Assembly (NCBI GenBank): GCA_934502885.1
Contig: CAKSUT010000001.1
Coordinates: 302,568-366,567 of the forward strand
From: an uncultured Eubacteriales bacterium
Lineage (GTDB): Bacteria > Bacillota > Clostridia > Oscillospirales > CAG-382
Length of the DNA stretch: 64,000 nt
Reading direction: 5' to 3'
Shown: positions 52,946 through 60,112 of the stretch, piece after piece
Numbering within the stretch: the stretch's first letter is position 1
How the letters are laid out: every line of letters begins with the position of its first letter
Position numbers and translations under genes: made by a program
The notes under the pieces: model-generated
The model's database searches: none
What the model saw: only the letters and a program-made list of their open reading frames with translations
Told to the model about the DNA's origin: nothing

Positions 52946-54283
52946 ATGGAAAAATACCTAAAAAACGATAATGGCGCACAAAGCGGTGAAGAGACTGTAT
53001 TTTCGGTGCTTCTCATGTCGCTGTACACAAGCTCAAAGGATGAGGAAGCGGCGCTCAGCTCTCTTGACGAGCTTGCAAGGCTTGTGGAAACCGCTTTCGG
53101 CGACGAGAGCCGCTGTAAGATAAACACTATGACACAGCTCCGTCCGACGCCCGACCCGGCGTGCTATTTCGGCACGGGAAAGGCTGCTGAGGCGGCGGAA
53201 TTCTGCAAGGTCAACGGCGTTTCTCTCGTCGTTGCGGACTGCGAGCTCAGTCCGTCGCAGATAAAGAACCTTGAGGACGCCGTAAACAGCGGCGACAGCG
53301 AGATACGCGTCATTGACCGCACAATGCTCATACTCGACATATTCGCAAAACACGCCGTAACGGGCGAGGGTAAATTGCAGGTTGAAATTGCTCTCTTAAA
53401 GTACACCTCTCCCCGACTCACGGGACGCGGCACGGAAATGTCCCGTCAGGGCGGCACGAGCGGAAGCATAGGCGCAAGAGGTCCGGGCGAGACAAAACTT
53501 GAAACAGACAGACGCCACATAAAGCGCAGGATCGCCGCTTTGGAGAACGAGCTGCGCGAAATGGAGAACGACCGCGAGGTAAAGAGAAAGAAGCGTGTGC
53601 GTTCAGGTATACCGTGCGTTGCTATAGTCGGCTACACCAATGCCGGAAAATCGACGCTTCTCAACCGTCTCACTGACGCCGGCATTCTTGCCGAGGACAA
53701 ACTTTTCGCGACTCTCGACCCGACCGTAAGAAAGCTCACTCTCCCCTCCGGGCGCGAGGTTCTTCTCTCGGACACGGTAGGCTTTATCGACAATCTGCCG
53801 CACAAACTTGTCGAGGCGTTCAAATCCACGCTTGACGAGGTGCGGTACGCGGACGCGCTCATCATCGTGACCGACGCCGCAGATCCGGAGGTCGAGAAAA
53901 AGCTTGCGGTGACGGAGGAAACGATAAACGAGCTGTCCGCCGGCGGAAAACCGACGCTTTACGTATTCAACAAGTGCGACGGACTTGACATTCTCCCCTT
54001 CGGAGGCGACGATGCGGCTCTCGCCGAGCATCGTGCGGTGTGCATATCGGCAAAGACCGGCTACGGCACGGAAAAACTTCTTGCGGCGGTCGAGGATATG
54101 CTTGCGTCGCTCACGAAAAAGGCTGTGTTCTTAATTCCGTTTTCGGCTCACAATGCCGTGAATGCGCTCTACAAAAACGCGACGGTCTTATCGACGGAAT
54201 ACCTCGACAACGGCACAAAGGTCGAAGCTCTGGTTGACGGCAAAACTCTCGGTCGATTCCGCGAATACCTATGTGAAGAATAA
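52946..54283 (+). CDS. hflX: Ribosome-associated GTPase HflX
   Basis: 445 residues from the ATG at 52946 (AAAGGAG nine bases upstream); the longer frame from 52781 is leader. An N-terminal nucleotide-binding domain is followed by a coiled coil (RRIAALENELREMENDREVKRKKR) with the family motif GGTSGSIGARGPGETKLE. The G domain has P-loop GYTNAGKST (about 229), DTVGFI and NKCD, and a C-terminal domain closes the protein. HflX splits stalled 70S ribosomes under stress. In several Bacillota its expression depends on a leader attenuator. Confidence 0.95.
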   Translation: MEKYLKNDNGAQSGEETVFSVLLMSLYTSSKDEEAALSSLDELARLVETAFGDESRCKINTMTQLRPTPDPACYFGTGKAAEAAEFCKVNGVSLVVADCELSPSQIKNLEDAVNSGDSEIRVIDRTMLILDIFAKHAVTGEGKLQVEIALLKYTSPRLTGRGTEMSRQGGTSGSIGARGPGETKLETDRRHIKRRIAALENELREMENDREVKRKKRVRSGIPCVAIVGYTNAGKSTLLNRLTDAGILAEDKLFATLDPTVRKLTLPSGREVLLSDTVGFIDNLPHKLVEAFKSTLDEVRYADALIIVTDAADPEVEKKLAVTEETINELSAGGKPTLYVFNKCDGLDILPFGGDDAALAEHRAVCISAKTGYGTEKLLAAVEDMLASLTKKAVFLIPFSAHNAVNALYKNATVLSTEYLDNGTKVEALVDGKTLGRFREYLCEE

Positions 54284-54296
54284 TTTGCAATACCGG

Positions 54297-54332
54297 AAAA
54301 TGTGCCTTGCCGAATTCGGCAAGGCACATTTT
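54297..54332. terminator. Bidirectional terminator between hflX and hydE
   Basis: A perfect 36-base palindrome: AAAATGTGCCTTGCCGAA and its exact complement, giving A-tract and T-tract on both sides. Confidence 0.9.
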
Positions 54333-54336
54333 TCTT

Positions 54337-55395
54337 TTACCTTTTGACATCGCCGCGCGAGACGACAATGTTATATCCTATTGCTCCCACCTTCTTTTTC
54401 AGCGCGGCAAGGCTCTCCGCCGCCTCCGTGCCGGTGCAGATTTTGTTGTCGTACAAAAGATACTTTGACCTCACATCGGACGGAGAAAGGTTGGGCATAA
54501 CCACGTTCGCTCCGCCGAGTATGCCTTTCTCTCTGCCGTTCGGGTCTATCGTTCCGAGAGCGGTCGTGGAGGGTATGAGAGCATTGGGCAAAAGTATTCG
54601 TGTGAGCGCGACCATGAGAACCGTTTTATCGGCAGTGCCGCCGCACTCGTTTGCAAAGGGTGTGTCGTGATGCGGCACGAAAGGACCTATCCCCACCATT
54701 TCCGGATTCAGCCTTTCGAGAAAGAGCATATCCTCGGCAAGCTCGTTTGCGGTCTGATAGGGTGAGCCGACCATAAATCCGCTTCCCACCTGAAAACCGA
54801 GAGATTTTAAGTCGTAAAGGCAGCGTATGCGGTTGTCAAACGACATCTCCGACGGATGAAGCCTTTCGTAGTGCGCCTTGCTTGCAGTTTCGTGACGGAG
54901 AAGGTATCTGTCCGCGCCTGCGTTCTTATACGCGCGGTAGGTTTCATACGGTTTCTCGCCGAGAGAGAGTGTCACCGCACAGTCGGGGTACTCTGATTTT
55001 ATCGAAGACACGATATCGCACATGACAGAGTCTGTGTAATAAGCATCCTCGCCGCCCTGCATGACGAAGGTTCTGAAGCCAAGCTCATACCCTGTCCTGC
55101 AGCAGGCGAGAATTTCATCTTTTCCGAGGCGGTATCTCTCCGCATTGCGGTTGCTTCTCCTTATGCCGCAGTAAAAGCAGTCGTTTTTACAATAATTCGT
55201 AAGCTCGATAAGCCCTCTTATATAGACGTCCTTTCCGTACACCGACTGTCTTGTTTTATCGGCTTTTTGACGTATGTATTCAAAGGTCTGCGGCGTCGCG
55301 CCTGCGATCAGCGACACCCACTCCTCCTTTGAAAGACGGTGTTCTCTCTCAAGCTTATCGGCAAGCGAATTTAATTCGGGGGTATTCATTTTCAT
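54337..55395 (-). CDS. hydE: [FeFe]-hydrogenase maturase HydE, radical SAM
   Basis: 352 residues; ATG at 55395 or 55389. The radical SAM motif CKNDCFYC (CxxxCxxC, Cys69, 73 and 76) is followed by GIRRSNRNAERYRL, the HydE/PylB/BioB group pattern. TFVMQGGEDAYY, LRHETASKAHYERLHP and IGPFVPHHDTPF favour HydE over biotin synthase. HydE works with HydG and HydF to build the H-cluster diiron site. No hydF, hydG or hydrogenase gene lies in the window. The message has a structured leader with a terminator. Confidence 0.88.
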   Translation of the reverse strand: MKMNTPELNSLADKLEREHRLSKEEWVSLIAGATPQTFEYIRQKADKTRQSVYGKDVYIRGLIELTNYCKNDCFYCGIRRSNRNAERYRLGKDEILACCRTGYELGFRTFVMQGGEDAYYTDSVMCDIVSSIKSEYPDCAVTLSLGEKPYETYRAYKNAGADRYLLRHETASKAHYERLHPSEMSFDNRIRCLYDLKSLGFQVGSGFMVGSPYQTANELAEDMLFLERLNPEMVGIGPFVPHHDTPFANECGGTADKTVLMVALTRILLPNALIPSTTALGTIDPNGREKGILGGANVVMPNLSPSDVRSKYLLYDNKICTGTEAAESLAALKKKVGAIGYNIVVSRGDVKR

Positions 55396-55553
55396 GGCAT
55401 CTCACTTTCCGCAAAACAAAAAAATATGCGTCCGAAAAGGACGCACACCGACATATCCGTTTTGCGTTTCTTTTTTCTCGGAACGGCAATGCCGAACCTT
55501 AAAATCGGTGTTTGCGTTTTCGGTTCACCATCGGGACGCACCCTTCGGCTGAC
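55396..55553 (-). promoter_or_regulatory. Riboswitch-like attenuator leader of hydE (class not recognised)
   Basis: A leader of about 158 bases runs from the predicted start near 55553 to the hydE start. It ends in an intrinsic terminator: minus strand TGCGTCC (55445-55439), loop TTTTC, GGACGCA (55433-55427), then a T-rich run. The first TGCGTCC arm has an exact extra copy near the 5' end (55540-55534), which could pair with the same GGACGCA arm and exclude the terminator. A second long-range helix, GCCGAA (55549-55544) with TTCGGC (55496-55491), closes a central domain containing CCCGATGGTGAACCGAAAACGC. I compared it from memory with SAM, THF, fluoride, c-di-GMP and cobalamin aptamers and none fits. 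Confidence 0.6.
55412..55445 (-). terminator. Intrinsic terminator inside the hydE leader
   Basis: 7-bp TGCGTCC/GGACGCA stem (55427-55445) followed on the minus strand by ATATTTTTTTTGTTTTG. It lies 17 bases upstream of the hydE ATG. Confidence 0.75.
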
Positions 55554-55559
55554 ACTGTG

Positions 55560-55588
55560 ATTTTAGCACATTATTATGTCTCTGTCAA
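55560..55588 (-). promoter_or_regulatory. Sigma-A promoter of hydE
   Basis: Minus strand TTGACA (55583-55588), 17-base spacer, TAAAAT (55560-55565). Confidence 0.8.
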
Positions 55589-55622
55589 AAACGCACTGTT
55601 AAAACGCACCGCCGCAAAATGC

Positions 55623-55802
55623 TTATCTGCCGCAGAACTTGCTGTTTTTGCAGCCGCCGTTTTCACTGCACTTGTACTTGTTGAGACACTCATAATGTAC
55701 TTCGTTATCGTGTGAAACACGGCTCATCGGCGCATTTTCGTCTATGACGTAGCAGTATCTCTCCATTACCTCTCTGAACTGTCTTTCGGTTTTGCCGTCC
55801 AT
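55623..55802 (-). CDS. Cys-rich 59-residue protein
   Basis: Begins at the ATG at 55802 with AAAGGA nine bases upstream. The frame continues 27 codons further up, but that part lacks a ribosome site. The N-terminal half is helical (KTERQFREVMERYCYVI). The C-terminal half has YECLNKYKCSENGGCKNSKFCG, with four Cys suited to a zinc site. No signal peptide. It lies directly upstream of the hydE promoter on the same strand. I do not recognise the family. The 260 bases between it and the gene at 56063 are AT-rich with nothing supported. Confidence 0.6.
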   Translation of the reverse strand: MDGKTERQFREVMERYCYVIDENAPMSRVSHDNEVHYECLNKYKCSENGGCKNSKFCGR

Positions 55803-56062
55803 AAATAACCGTCCTTTCGCAAATGTATTCTTATGAAGCGGATTTTTCACGCATTGCATTATATATTTTATACCGAAAATCAATTTTCTATACGGAAGCT
55901 TTACAAAAATGAAGAAACCGAAAACACAGTTTTCCGCAATAGCAACCGAATACCATACTTTCGTGACCGTATTTTCCGCTTATTTTCACGTTTCGGAATA
56001 ATTACTGCCTCGAGCGAATATATTTTACCAAAACTAAAATCCGTGCAAAGGGGTATTGTAAA

Positions 56063-56578
56063 ATGTTCGTGTATTCACTCAAAGCTGCGACTCTTAAATT
56101 TCTCGGGGCGGTGCTTGCGTCGGTTGTGATAATAGGTGCCGTTATATTCGTAATGCCGCACAAGGAGGCGTCGGTAACTACATTTACGTCAAAAAACAAA
56201 GTGACCTACGACGGCATGGAAAATGCGGAGGACGTAACGGAGTTTATCGGAAGCTTCGGCATTGAAGTCACGTCAGAACCTGTCGAAGTCATGGAGGTAG
56301 AGATACCGTCGAAATTTGACGCCGTTCTCGAAGAATACGAAAAGCTCCAGAAGGAGCAGGGACTCAAGCTCTCAAAGTACAAGGGAAAATCTGCGACAAG
56401 GTATACCTATGAAGTGCTTAACTACCCCAAGGACACCGAGGGCAATCCGTCAGGCAAGGTTTTCTTAAACATCATCGTATGCGGAAAGAAAGTTATCGCC
56501 GGCGACATCTGCTCTGCCGAAATGGGAGGCTTCGTAAAGCCGTTTACCGATTTCAAGCCCGAGAACGCAAAGCTCTGA
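56063..56578 (+). CDS. DUF4830 membrane-anchored protein
   Basis: 171 residues with one N-terminal membrane helix (about 10-31) and an extracytoplasmic domain. YDGMENAEDVTEFIGSFGIEV, SEPVEVMEVEIPSKFDAVLEEYEKLQKEQGL, LSKYKGKSATRYTYEVLNYP and AGDICSAEMGGFVKPF fit DUF4830, a small clostridial family of unknown function. The DUF4830 part occupies nearly the entire exported domain. GGGG lies 8 bases before the ATG. It precedes tsaE, which has its own promoter. Confidence 0.78.
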   Translation: MFVYSLKAATLKFLGAVLASVVIIGAVIFVMPHKEASVTTFTSKNKVTYDGMENAEDVTEFIGSFGIEVTSEPVEVMEVEIPSKFDAVLEEYEKLQKEQGLKLSKYKGKSATRYTYEVLNYPKDTEGNPSGKVFLNIIVCGKKVIAGDICSAEMGGFVKPFTDFKPENAKL

Positions 56579-56592
56579 GAACTTTTCCGCAC

Positions 56593-56621
56593 TTGACAAA
56601 CGGAACGATTCGGTGTATAAT
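56593..56621 (+). promoter_or_regulatory. Consensus sigma-A promoter of tsaE
   Basis: TTGACA (56593-56598), 17-base spacer, TATAAT (56616-56621). Confidence 0.85.
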
Positions 56622-56655
56622 AGCGGTGTAAATTCGAGAGATTGCAGGTAACGGA

Positions 56656-57090
56656 ATGATAACGGAAGAAAAAGTATATTTGACAAAAAGTCCCGAGGAA
56701 ACCGAGGCGGTTGCGGCAGAGCTTGCAAAGAAGCTTAAAAGCGGAGACTTTGTTGCATATTTCGGCGGTCTCGGAATGGGAAAGACTGCGTTTACAAGAG
56801 GTCTTGCCTCTGTGCTTTGCAAAGGCGTAAGAGTCACAAGTCCCACGTTTGCGCTTGTAAACGAGTATGACGGCACACTTCCAATCTTCCATTTCGATAT
56901 GTACCGCATAACCGACGAAGAGGATCTTTACTCCACCGGCTTCTGCGAATACTGTGAGCGTTACGGTATAGTGGCGGCGGAGTGGTGCGAGAATATTCCC
57001 TATGCGCTCCCCGAGGACAGATACGAGGTAGTTTTTGAACGTCTCTCCGAAGAAGAACGGCGCATAACCGTAAGGCACATAACACCTTAA
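56656..57090 (+). CDS. tsaE: tRNA threonylcarbamoyladenosine biosynthesis ATPase TsaE
   Basis: 144 residues, the usual size. Walker A lies in AYFGGLGMGKTAFTRGL (about 35-51), followed by RVTSPTFALVNEY, IFHFDMYRI and IVAAEWCENI. With TsaB and TsaD it makes the t6A37 modification of ANN-decoding tRNAs. tsaB and tsaD usually follow tsaE in Clostridia but are missing here, and the gene is monocistronic between a promoter and a terminator. Confidence 0.93.
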   Translation: MITEEKVYLTKSPEETEAVAAELAKKLKSGDFVAYFGGLGMGKTAFTRGLASVLCKGVRVTSPTFALVNEYDGTLPIFHFDMYRITDEEDLYSTGFCEYCERYGIVAAEWCENIPYALPEDRYEVVFERLSEEERRITVRHITP

Positions 57091-57110
57091 AAATGTAATA
57101 AAAGCACAAA

Positions 57111-57146
57111 GCCGACGAGCCTCAGATGGTGCGTCGGCACTTTTTG
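57111..57146 (+). terminator. Terminator of tsaE
   Basis: GCCGACG (57111-57117) pairs with CGTCGGC (57132-57138), followed by ACTTTTTG. Confidence 0.8.
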
Positions 57147-57150
57147 TTTG

Positions 57151-57435
57151 TCACACCGCAGTTCCGAGACCGAGAAGAAATGCTGCAGCGGCAAACGACA
57201 CAACGGCACCGCACAGAAAAAACAAGAAGTTGCAGAGTGTGGCATGGCTCTTTTTCGTGCGCCGTGCGGATGTATCAATGTGCGAGCCGTTTATTATTTT
57301 CCTCGCTTCGTTGAGAAAGTCTCCCTCTTCCTTTACCGCCGTCACTCCGGCACGGACAACAAAGTACGCCTCTTCATAGACGAGGTTTTCCGGGAGCTTT
57401 ACAAATATCACCTTTTTCGTACAACCCTTGAGCAT
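57151..57435 (-). CDS. Small tail-anchored protein at the end of the spoIIIA operon
   Basis: 94 residues from the ATG at 57435 (GGAG eight bases upstream). MLKGCTKKVIFVKLPENLVYEEAYFVV forms the first part. A charged middle follows (KEEGDFLNEARKIINGSHIDTSARRTKKS) and a C-terminal membrane helix (about 66-92). The opening resembles small uncharacterised clostridial proteins that begin MLKG-CxKK. It is the last gene of the leftward sporulation cluster, 57 bases past the 101-residue gene. Function unknown; co-expression with sporulation genes is inferred from position. Confidence 0.6.
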   Translation of the reverse strand: MLKGCTKKVIFVKLPENLVYEEAYFVVRAGVTAVKEEGDFLNEARKIINGSHIDTSARRTKKSHATLCNFLFFLCGAVVSFAAAAFLLGLGTAV

Positions 57436-57492
57436 AAAGACAACTCCAATACATAATTTTACCGTATTATTGACCATCTCGGCATAGGGTAT

Positions 57493-57798
57493 TCACATAA
57501 ACAGACGAAGCGGCGTAAACGACACCCAAAAGCGAACGAGTGATTCACACCACCCTGCGGCAAGCTCAGCCGCACTTTCACCCATCACGAAGCATTCCCC
57601 AAAAAGGATAAATGTTCCCGTTGCGGCGTCGTATGAAAAAAGATCCTGCGGCGACGATATGTTCCCGAAATTCTCGGCGATGAGAGCTATTGCTATAAGG
57701 ATACAGAGCCATATAAACACCGCCGACACGATTCCCGTGCTTTCGCGGTGCCTTCGGCTCTCTGTTGCGCGCGGAGTTTCTTTTTCGCTTCTGTCCAT
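57493..57798 (-). CDS. 101-residue membrane protein following spoIIIAE
   Basis: A charged N-terminus (1-20) is followed by one membrane helix (about 22-42, IVSAVFIWLCILIAIALIA) and a compact outer segment ending in a weakly hydrophobic stretch (SLVRFWVSFTPLRLFM). GGGGAG lies 9 bases before the ATG. It occupies the slot of spoIIIAF but does not look like it: SpoIIIAF is about 200 residues with two helices. It also lacks the ring-building domains of SpoIIIAG and SpoIIIAH. I do not recognise the family. Confidence 0.6.
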   Translation of the reverse strand: MDRSEKETPRATESRRHRESTGIVSAVFIWLCILIAIALIAENFGNISSPQDLFSYDAATGTFILFGECFVMGESAAELAAGWCESLVRFWVSFTPLRLFM

Positions 57799-57849
57799 AA
57801 AAACATCTCCCCTCTGCGGTATTTTACCGCAAAAGGGAGATATTATACT

Positions 57850-58974
57850 CTATGCGCCGACGGTTTTGACGAATATTCCGAAAAGTATTATTCCGACAAA
57901 GACCACAGCCGCAAGCGCCGCAAGGAGTATATTCACGACGCCGCTCATTTCACGCAGAAACCCCTGTCCGGATCTCAGCCCGATTATCCCGGCAAGAGCC
58001 GCCGAGAGCGACAGAAATATTCTGTATACTGCGATAATGGTAAGCGGCGGCAATGCGATGTACAAAAGAGTCAGAAGTCCCGTGATGCCGCAGGCGGATT
58101 TCACAAGGCGCATACTTTCGTTAACGACTCTCAGGCTTTCGGCGATAACGCCGCCGACTATCGGTATAACGCTCTGTGCGGCAAACCGTATTCCTCTGAC
58201 GGAGAGACTGTCTGCCGAGGCGCCGAGAGCCGTCTGAAAGTGCATTACGGCGGATATAAGCGACGTGAGTATACCGAGAGTCCACATCAAAGCCCCTCTC
58301 ACGAAAGCGCATAGTCCCGACATATCCATATACCTTGTAAATGCGCTGACACATGAGAGAAGAAGCACCGCCTTCGCACCCGGAAGCACAACGTAAGTCA
58401 CAGCACTCTGTATAATCTCAAGCCCGGCAACCGTTGCGGCGTGATTTGCGGCGGCACTCGACGCTCCGACAGCCCCGGCATATATCGCAGTTACCGACGG
58501 AAGGCTTGCAAGGAGAAAGGCGCAGACTTCGTCAAGAATCATGCCTATATTGTCGCAGAGCGGAGAGATAAGCGAAACGCAGTAGGCACAGAGCGCAAGT
58601 CCGCACACCGAATCGACCGTACCCGAAATGCCGGGTGTTATACGTGCCGAGGCGGCAATACCGCTCACGAAGACAATAAACAGGAGTCCTGCGAAATACG
58701 CAAAATACGATGTGAAATATTCGCTAACGCTTCTCCATGCGTCGCCGAGTATTTTCTTTACCGTAAAGTCACGCTTTATGCGGGTTATCGCTTCCGATGT
58801 ACTCTCATTGCTGTCGCCGCCGAAGGACTCTATGTGTTCCGAAAACATTCCCTCCGAGGTTTTGTCCGAGCCGACGTCAGTTTCCGCCGCATATACTGTG
58901 CAAACGCCCGATGCAAAAAGCAGCACAAGCGAGAGCAGAACCGAAAGCACCGCCTTTACCGTGTGCGCCGTCAT
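57850..58974 (-). CDS. spoIIIAE: Stage III sporulation protein AE
   Basis: 374 residues from the ATG at 58974, which overlaps the spoIIIAD stop by four bases (ATGA). A signal-like N-terminus (to about 29, TVYAAE) precedes an extracytoplasmic stretch and about seven membrane helices (for example YFTSYFAYFAGLLFIVFVSGI and IVGGVIAESLRVVNESMRLV). SpoIIIAE is a polytopic part of the SpoIIIA-SpoIIQ channel between mother cell and forespore. The final helix ends FVGIILFGIFVKTVGA. Length is near the usual 400. Confidence 0.93.
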   Translation of the reverse strand: MTAHTVKAVLSVLLSLVLLFASGVCTVYAAETDVGSDKTSEGMFSEHIESFGGDSNESTSEAITRIKRDFTVKKILGDAWRSVSEYFTSYFAYFAGLLFIVFVSGIAASARITPGISGTVDSVCGLALCAYCVSLISPLCDNIGMILDEVCAFLLASLPSVTAIYAGAVGASSAAANHAATVAGLEIIQSAVTYVVLPGAKAVLLLSCVSAFTRYMDMSGLCAFVRGALMWTLGILTSLISAVMHFQTALGASADSLSVRGIRFAAQSVIPIVGGVIAESLRVVNESMRLVKSACGITGLLTLLYIALPPLTIIAVYRIFLSLSAALAGIIGLRSGQGFLREMSGVVNILLAALAAVVFVGIILFGIFVKTVGA

Positions 58975-59354
58975 GACAGCATTCCCTCTGCGGTTGACAC
59001 GATGCTTTTTATGAGCGGAAGCGCAAGAAGTATAAGCGCGCACTTGCCGATTGTCTCGGCGGAGCGTGCGATGTCGTTTTCGCCTGCCGAGCGGCACATA
59101 TCCGCGGCAAACGCCGTTAACGCCCCGACCGAAAGCGCGCGGAGTATCACAGAGGCGCAGTCGGTAATGCCGCCCTTTTCGGCAAGCTCACGAATAAACT
59201 CTATGTACGGTGCCGCCGACGAAACCGCAAAACCGGCGACAAATATAAAAAAGCCGAGAGCAATGTAATTTGCGCCGTCGTGCGACAGCTTTCTCACCGT
59301 CATGCATATGAGTGCGGACGCTGCGGCAAGTCCGATAAGTTTTGTAAATTCCAT
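58971..59354 (-). CDS. spoIIIAD: Stage III sporulation protein AD
   Basis: 127 residues, close to the usual 130. Several membrane helices; the opening MEFTKLIGLAAASALICMTV and central APYIEFIRELAEKGG follow the family. It is a small membrane component of the spoIIIA channel. Start 19 bases after the spoIIIAC stop; its stop overlaps the spoIIIAE start. Confidence 0.93.
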   Translation of the reverse strand: MEFTKLIGLAAASALICMTVRKLSHDGANYIALGFFIFVAGFAVSSAAPYIEFIRELAEKGGITDCASVILRALSVGALTAFAADMCRSAGENDIARSAETIGKCALILLALPLIKSIVSTAEGMLS

Positions 59355-59373
59355 ACTGACCTTTTCCTGTTTG

Positions 59374-59568
59374 TTAAAATCCGAAAACGCTTCTCACGGT
59401 TGAAAAGAGTCTGTCTATTTCCCCTATCAGCATGAGAAGCACGATTATCACTCCGGCAAGCGAGACGTACATTGTCTGGTCATCCCGCCCCGCCTTTGAA
59501 AGCACTTGGTTTATCACGGCGACAAGTATCCCGACGCCGCCGATTTTCAGAAGAATGTTTACATCCAT
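59374..59568 (-). CDS. spoIIIAC: Stage III sporulation protein AC
   Basis: 64 residues, the standard size. Two membrane helices: MDVNILLKIGGVGILVAVIN and VSLAGVIIVLLMLIGEI, joined by the conserved KAGRDD loop. It is a small membrane component of the forespore channel. Confidence 0.94.
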   Translation of the reverse strand: MDVNILLKIGGVGILVAVINQVLSKAGRDDQTMYVSLAGVIIVLLMLIGEIDRLFSTVRSVFGF

Positions 59569-59611
59569 GGCATTTACGTCTCCGATCTGAAAATTGTTTT
59601 ACAGATAATTT

Positions 59612-60112
59612 CTACAGTCCGAACACGATTATCACCGCCGCTGCAGCAAGAACTCCGAGTCTCAGAACAAGCTCCGCTCTCTGCTTCATGGGCGCTTCAA
59701 GCGACGTTCTCTTCTCCTCGAGAAGCCGTATCATGTCCGAAGCACGTTCTTCCTCTTCAGTTCTGTCGGCGCATTTTCCGAGTCGGTGCGAATACGAAAG
59801 GAGAGCCGTTTTCTCCTCGGAGGTGAGAAGCTCTGTTTCTTTGCAGCTCTTCAGTGCATCGTAAAGCGGCGTATCGGACGGTGTGCGCAGTATTCCGAGA
59901 AAGCCTGTTTTCGTGAGCATTCCGTCGTCGAACGCCGCAAAAACGCTTCCGAGAGTCTCGCCTGCGGATATGCCGCGTTTTACCTCTTTCAGAAGCCGTA
60001 TAAGGCTTTTGCGCATTCTGCATCCGTCCGCTATTCTCTTTGACTCCGATATTCCGAGGCAAGCCGCCGAAAGTCCGACGAGCGCCGCTCCCACAAATCT
60101 CATTTCAGCCAT
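59612..60112 (-). CDS. spoIIIAB: Stage III sporulation protein AB
   Basis: 166 residues from the ATG at 60112, or 163 from the ATG at 60103, which overlaps the spoIIIAA stop as ATGA; either is plausible. It has a membrane helix at each end, with a helical cytoplasmic domain between (KSLIRLLKEVKRGISAGETLGSVFAAF, KTALLSYSHRLGKCADRTEEEE). SpoIIIAB resembles GspF-type platform proteins and sits between the ATPase and the channel. Confidence 0.9.
   Translation of the reverse strand: MAEMRFVGAALVGLSAACLGISESKRIADGCRMRKSLIRLLKEVKRGISAGETLGSVFAAFDDGMLTKTGFLGILRTPSDTPLYDALKSCKETELLTSEEKTALLSYSHRLGKCADRTEEEERASDMIRLLEEKRTSLEAPMKQRAELVLRLGVLAAAAVIIVFGL

Noticed and set aside
54337..55395. Biotin synthase or PylB instead of HydE
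   Set aside because: The CxxxCxxC context (CKNDCFYCGIRRSNRN), length and the RHETASKAHYERLHP region fit HydE better; no biotin or pyrrolysine genes are near.
55396..55553. SAM-I (S-box) or fluoride riboswitch in the hydE leader
   Set aside because: A CCCGATG-like stretch is present, but the S-box GGCAACC and the fluoride pseudoknot pattern are not; pairing geometry differs from both.
57493..57798. SpoIIIAF
   Set aside because: Half the usual length, one helix instead of two, and no similarity that I can see; position alone is insufficient.
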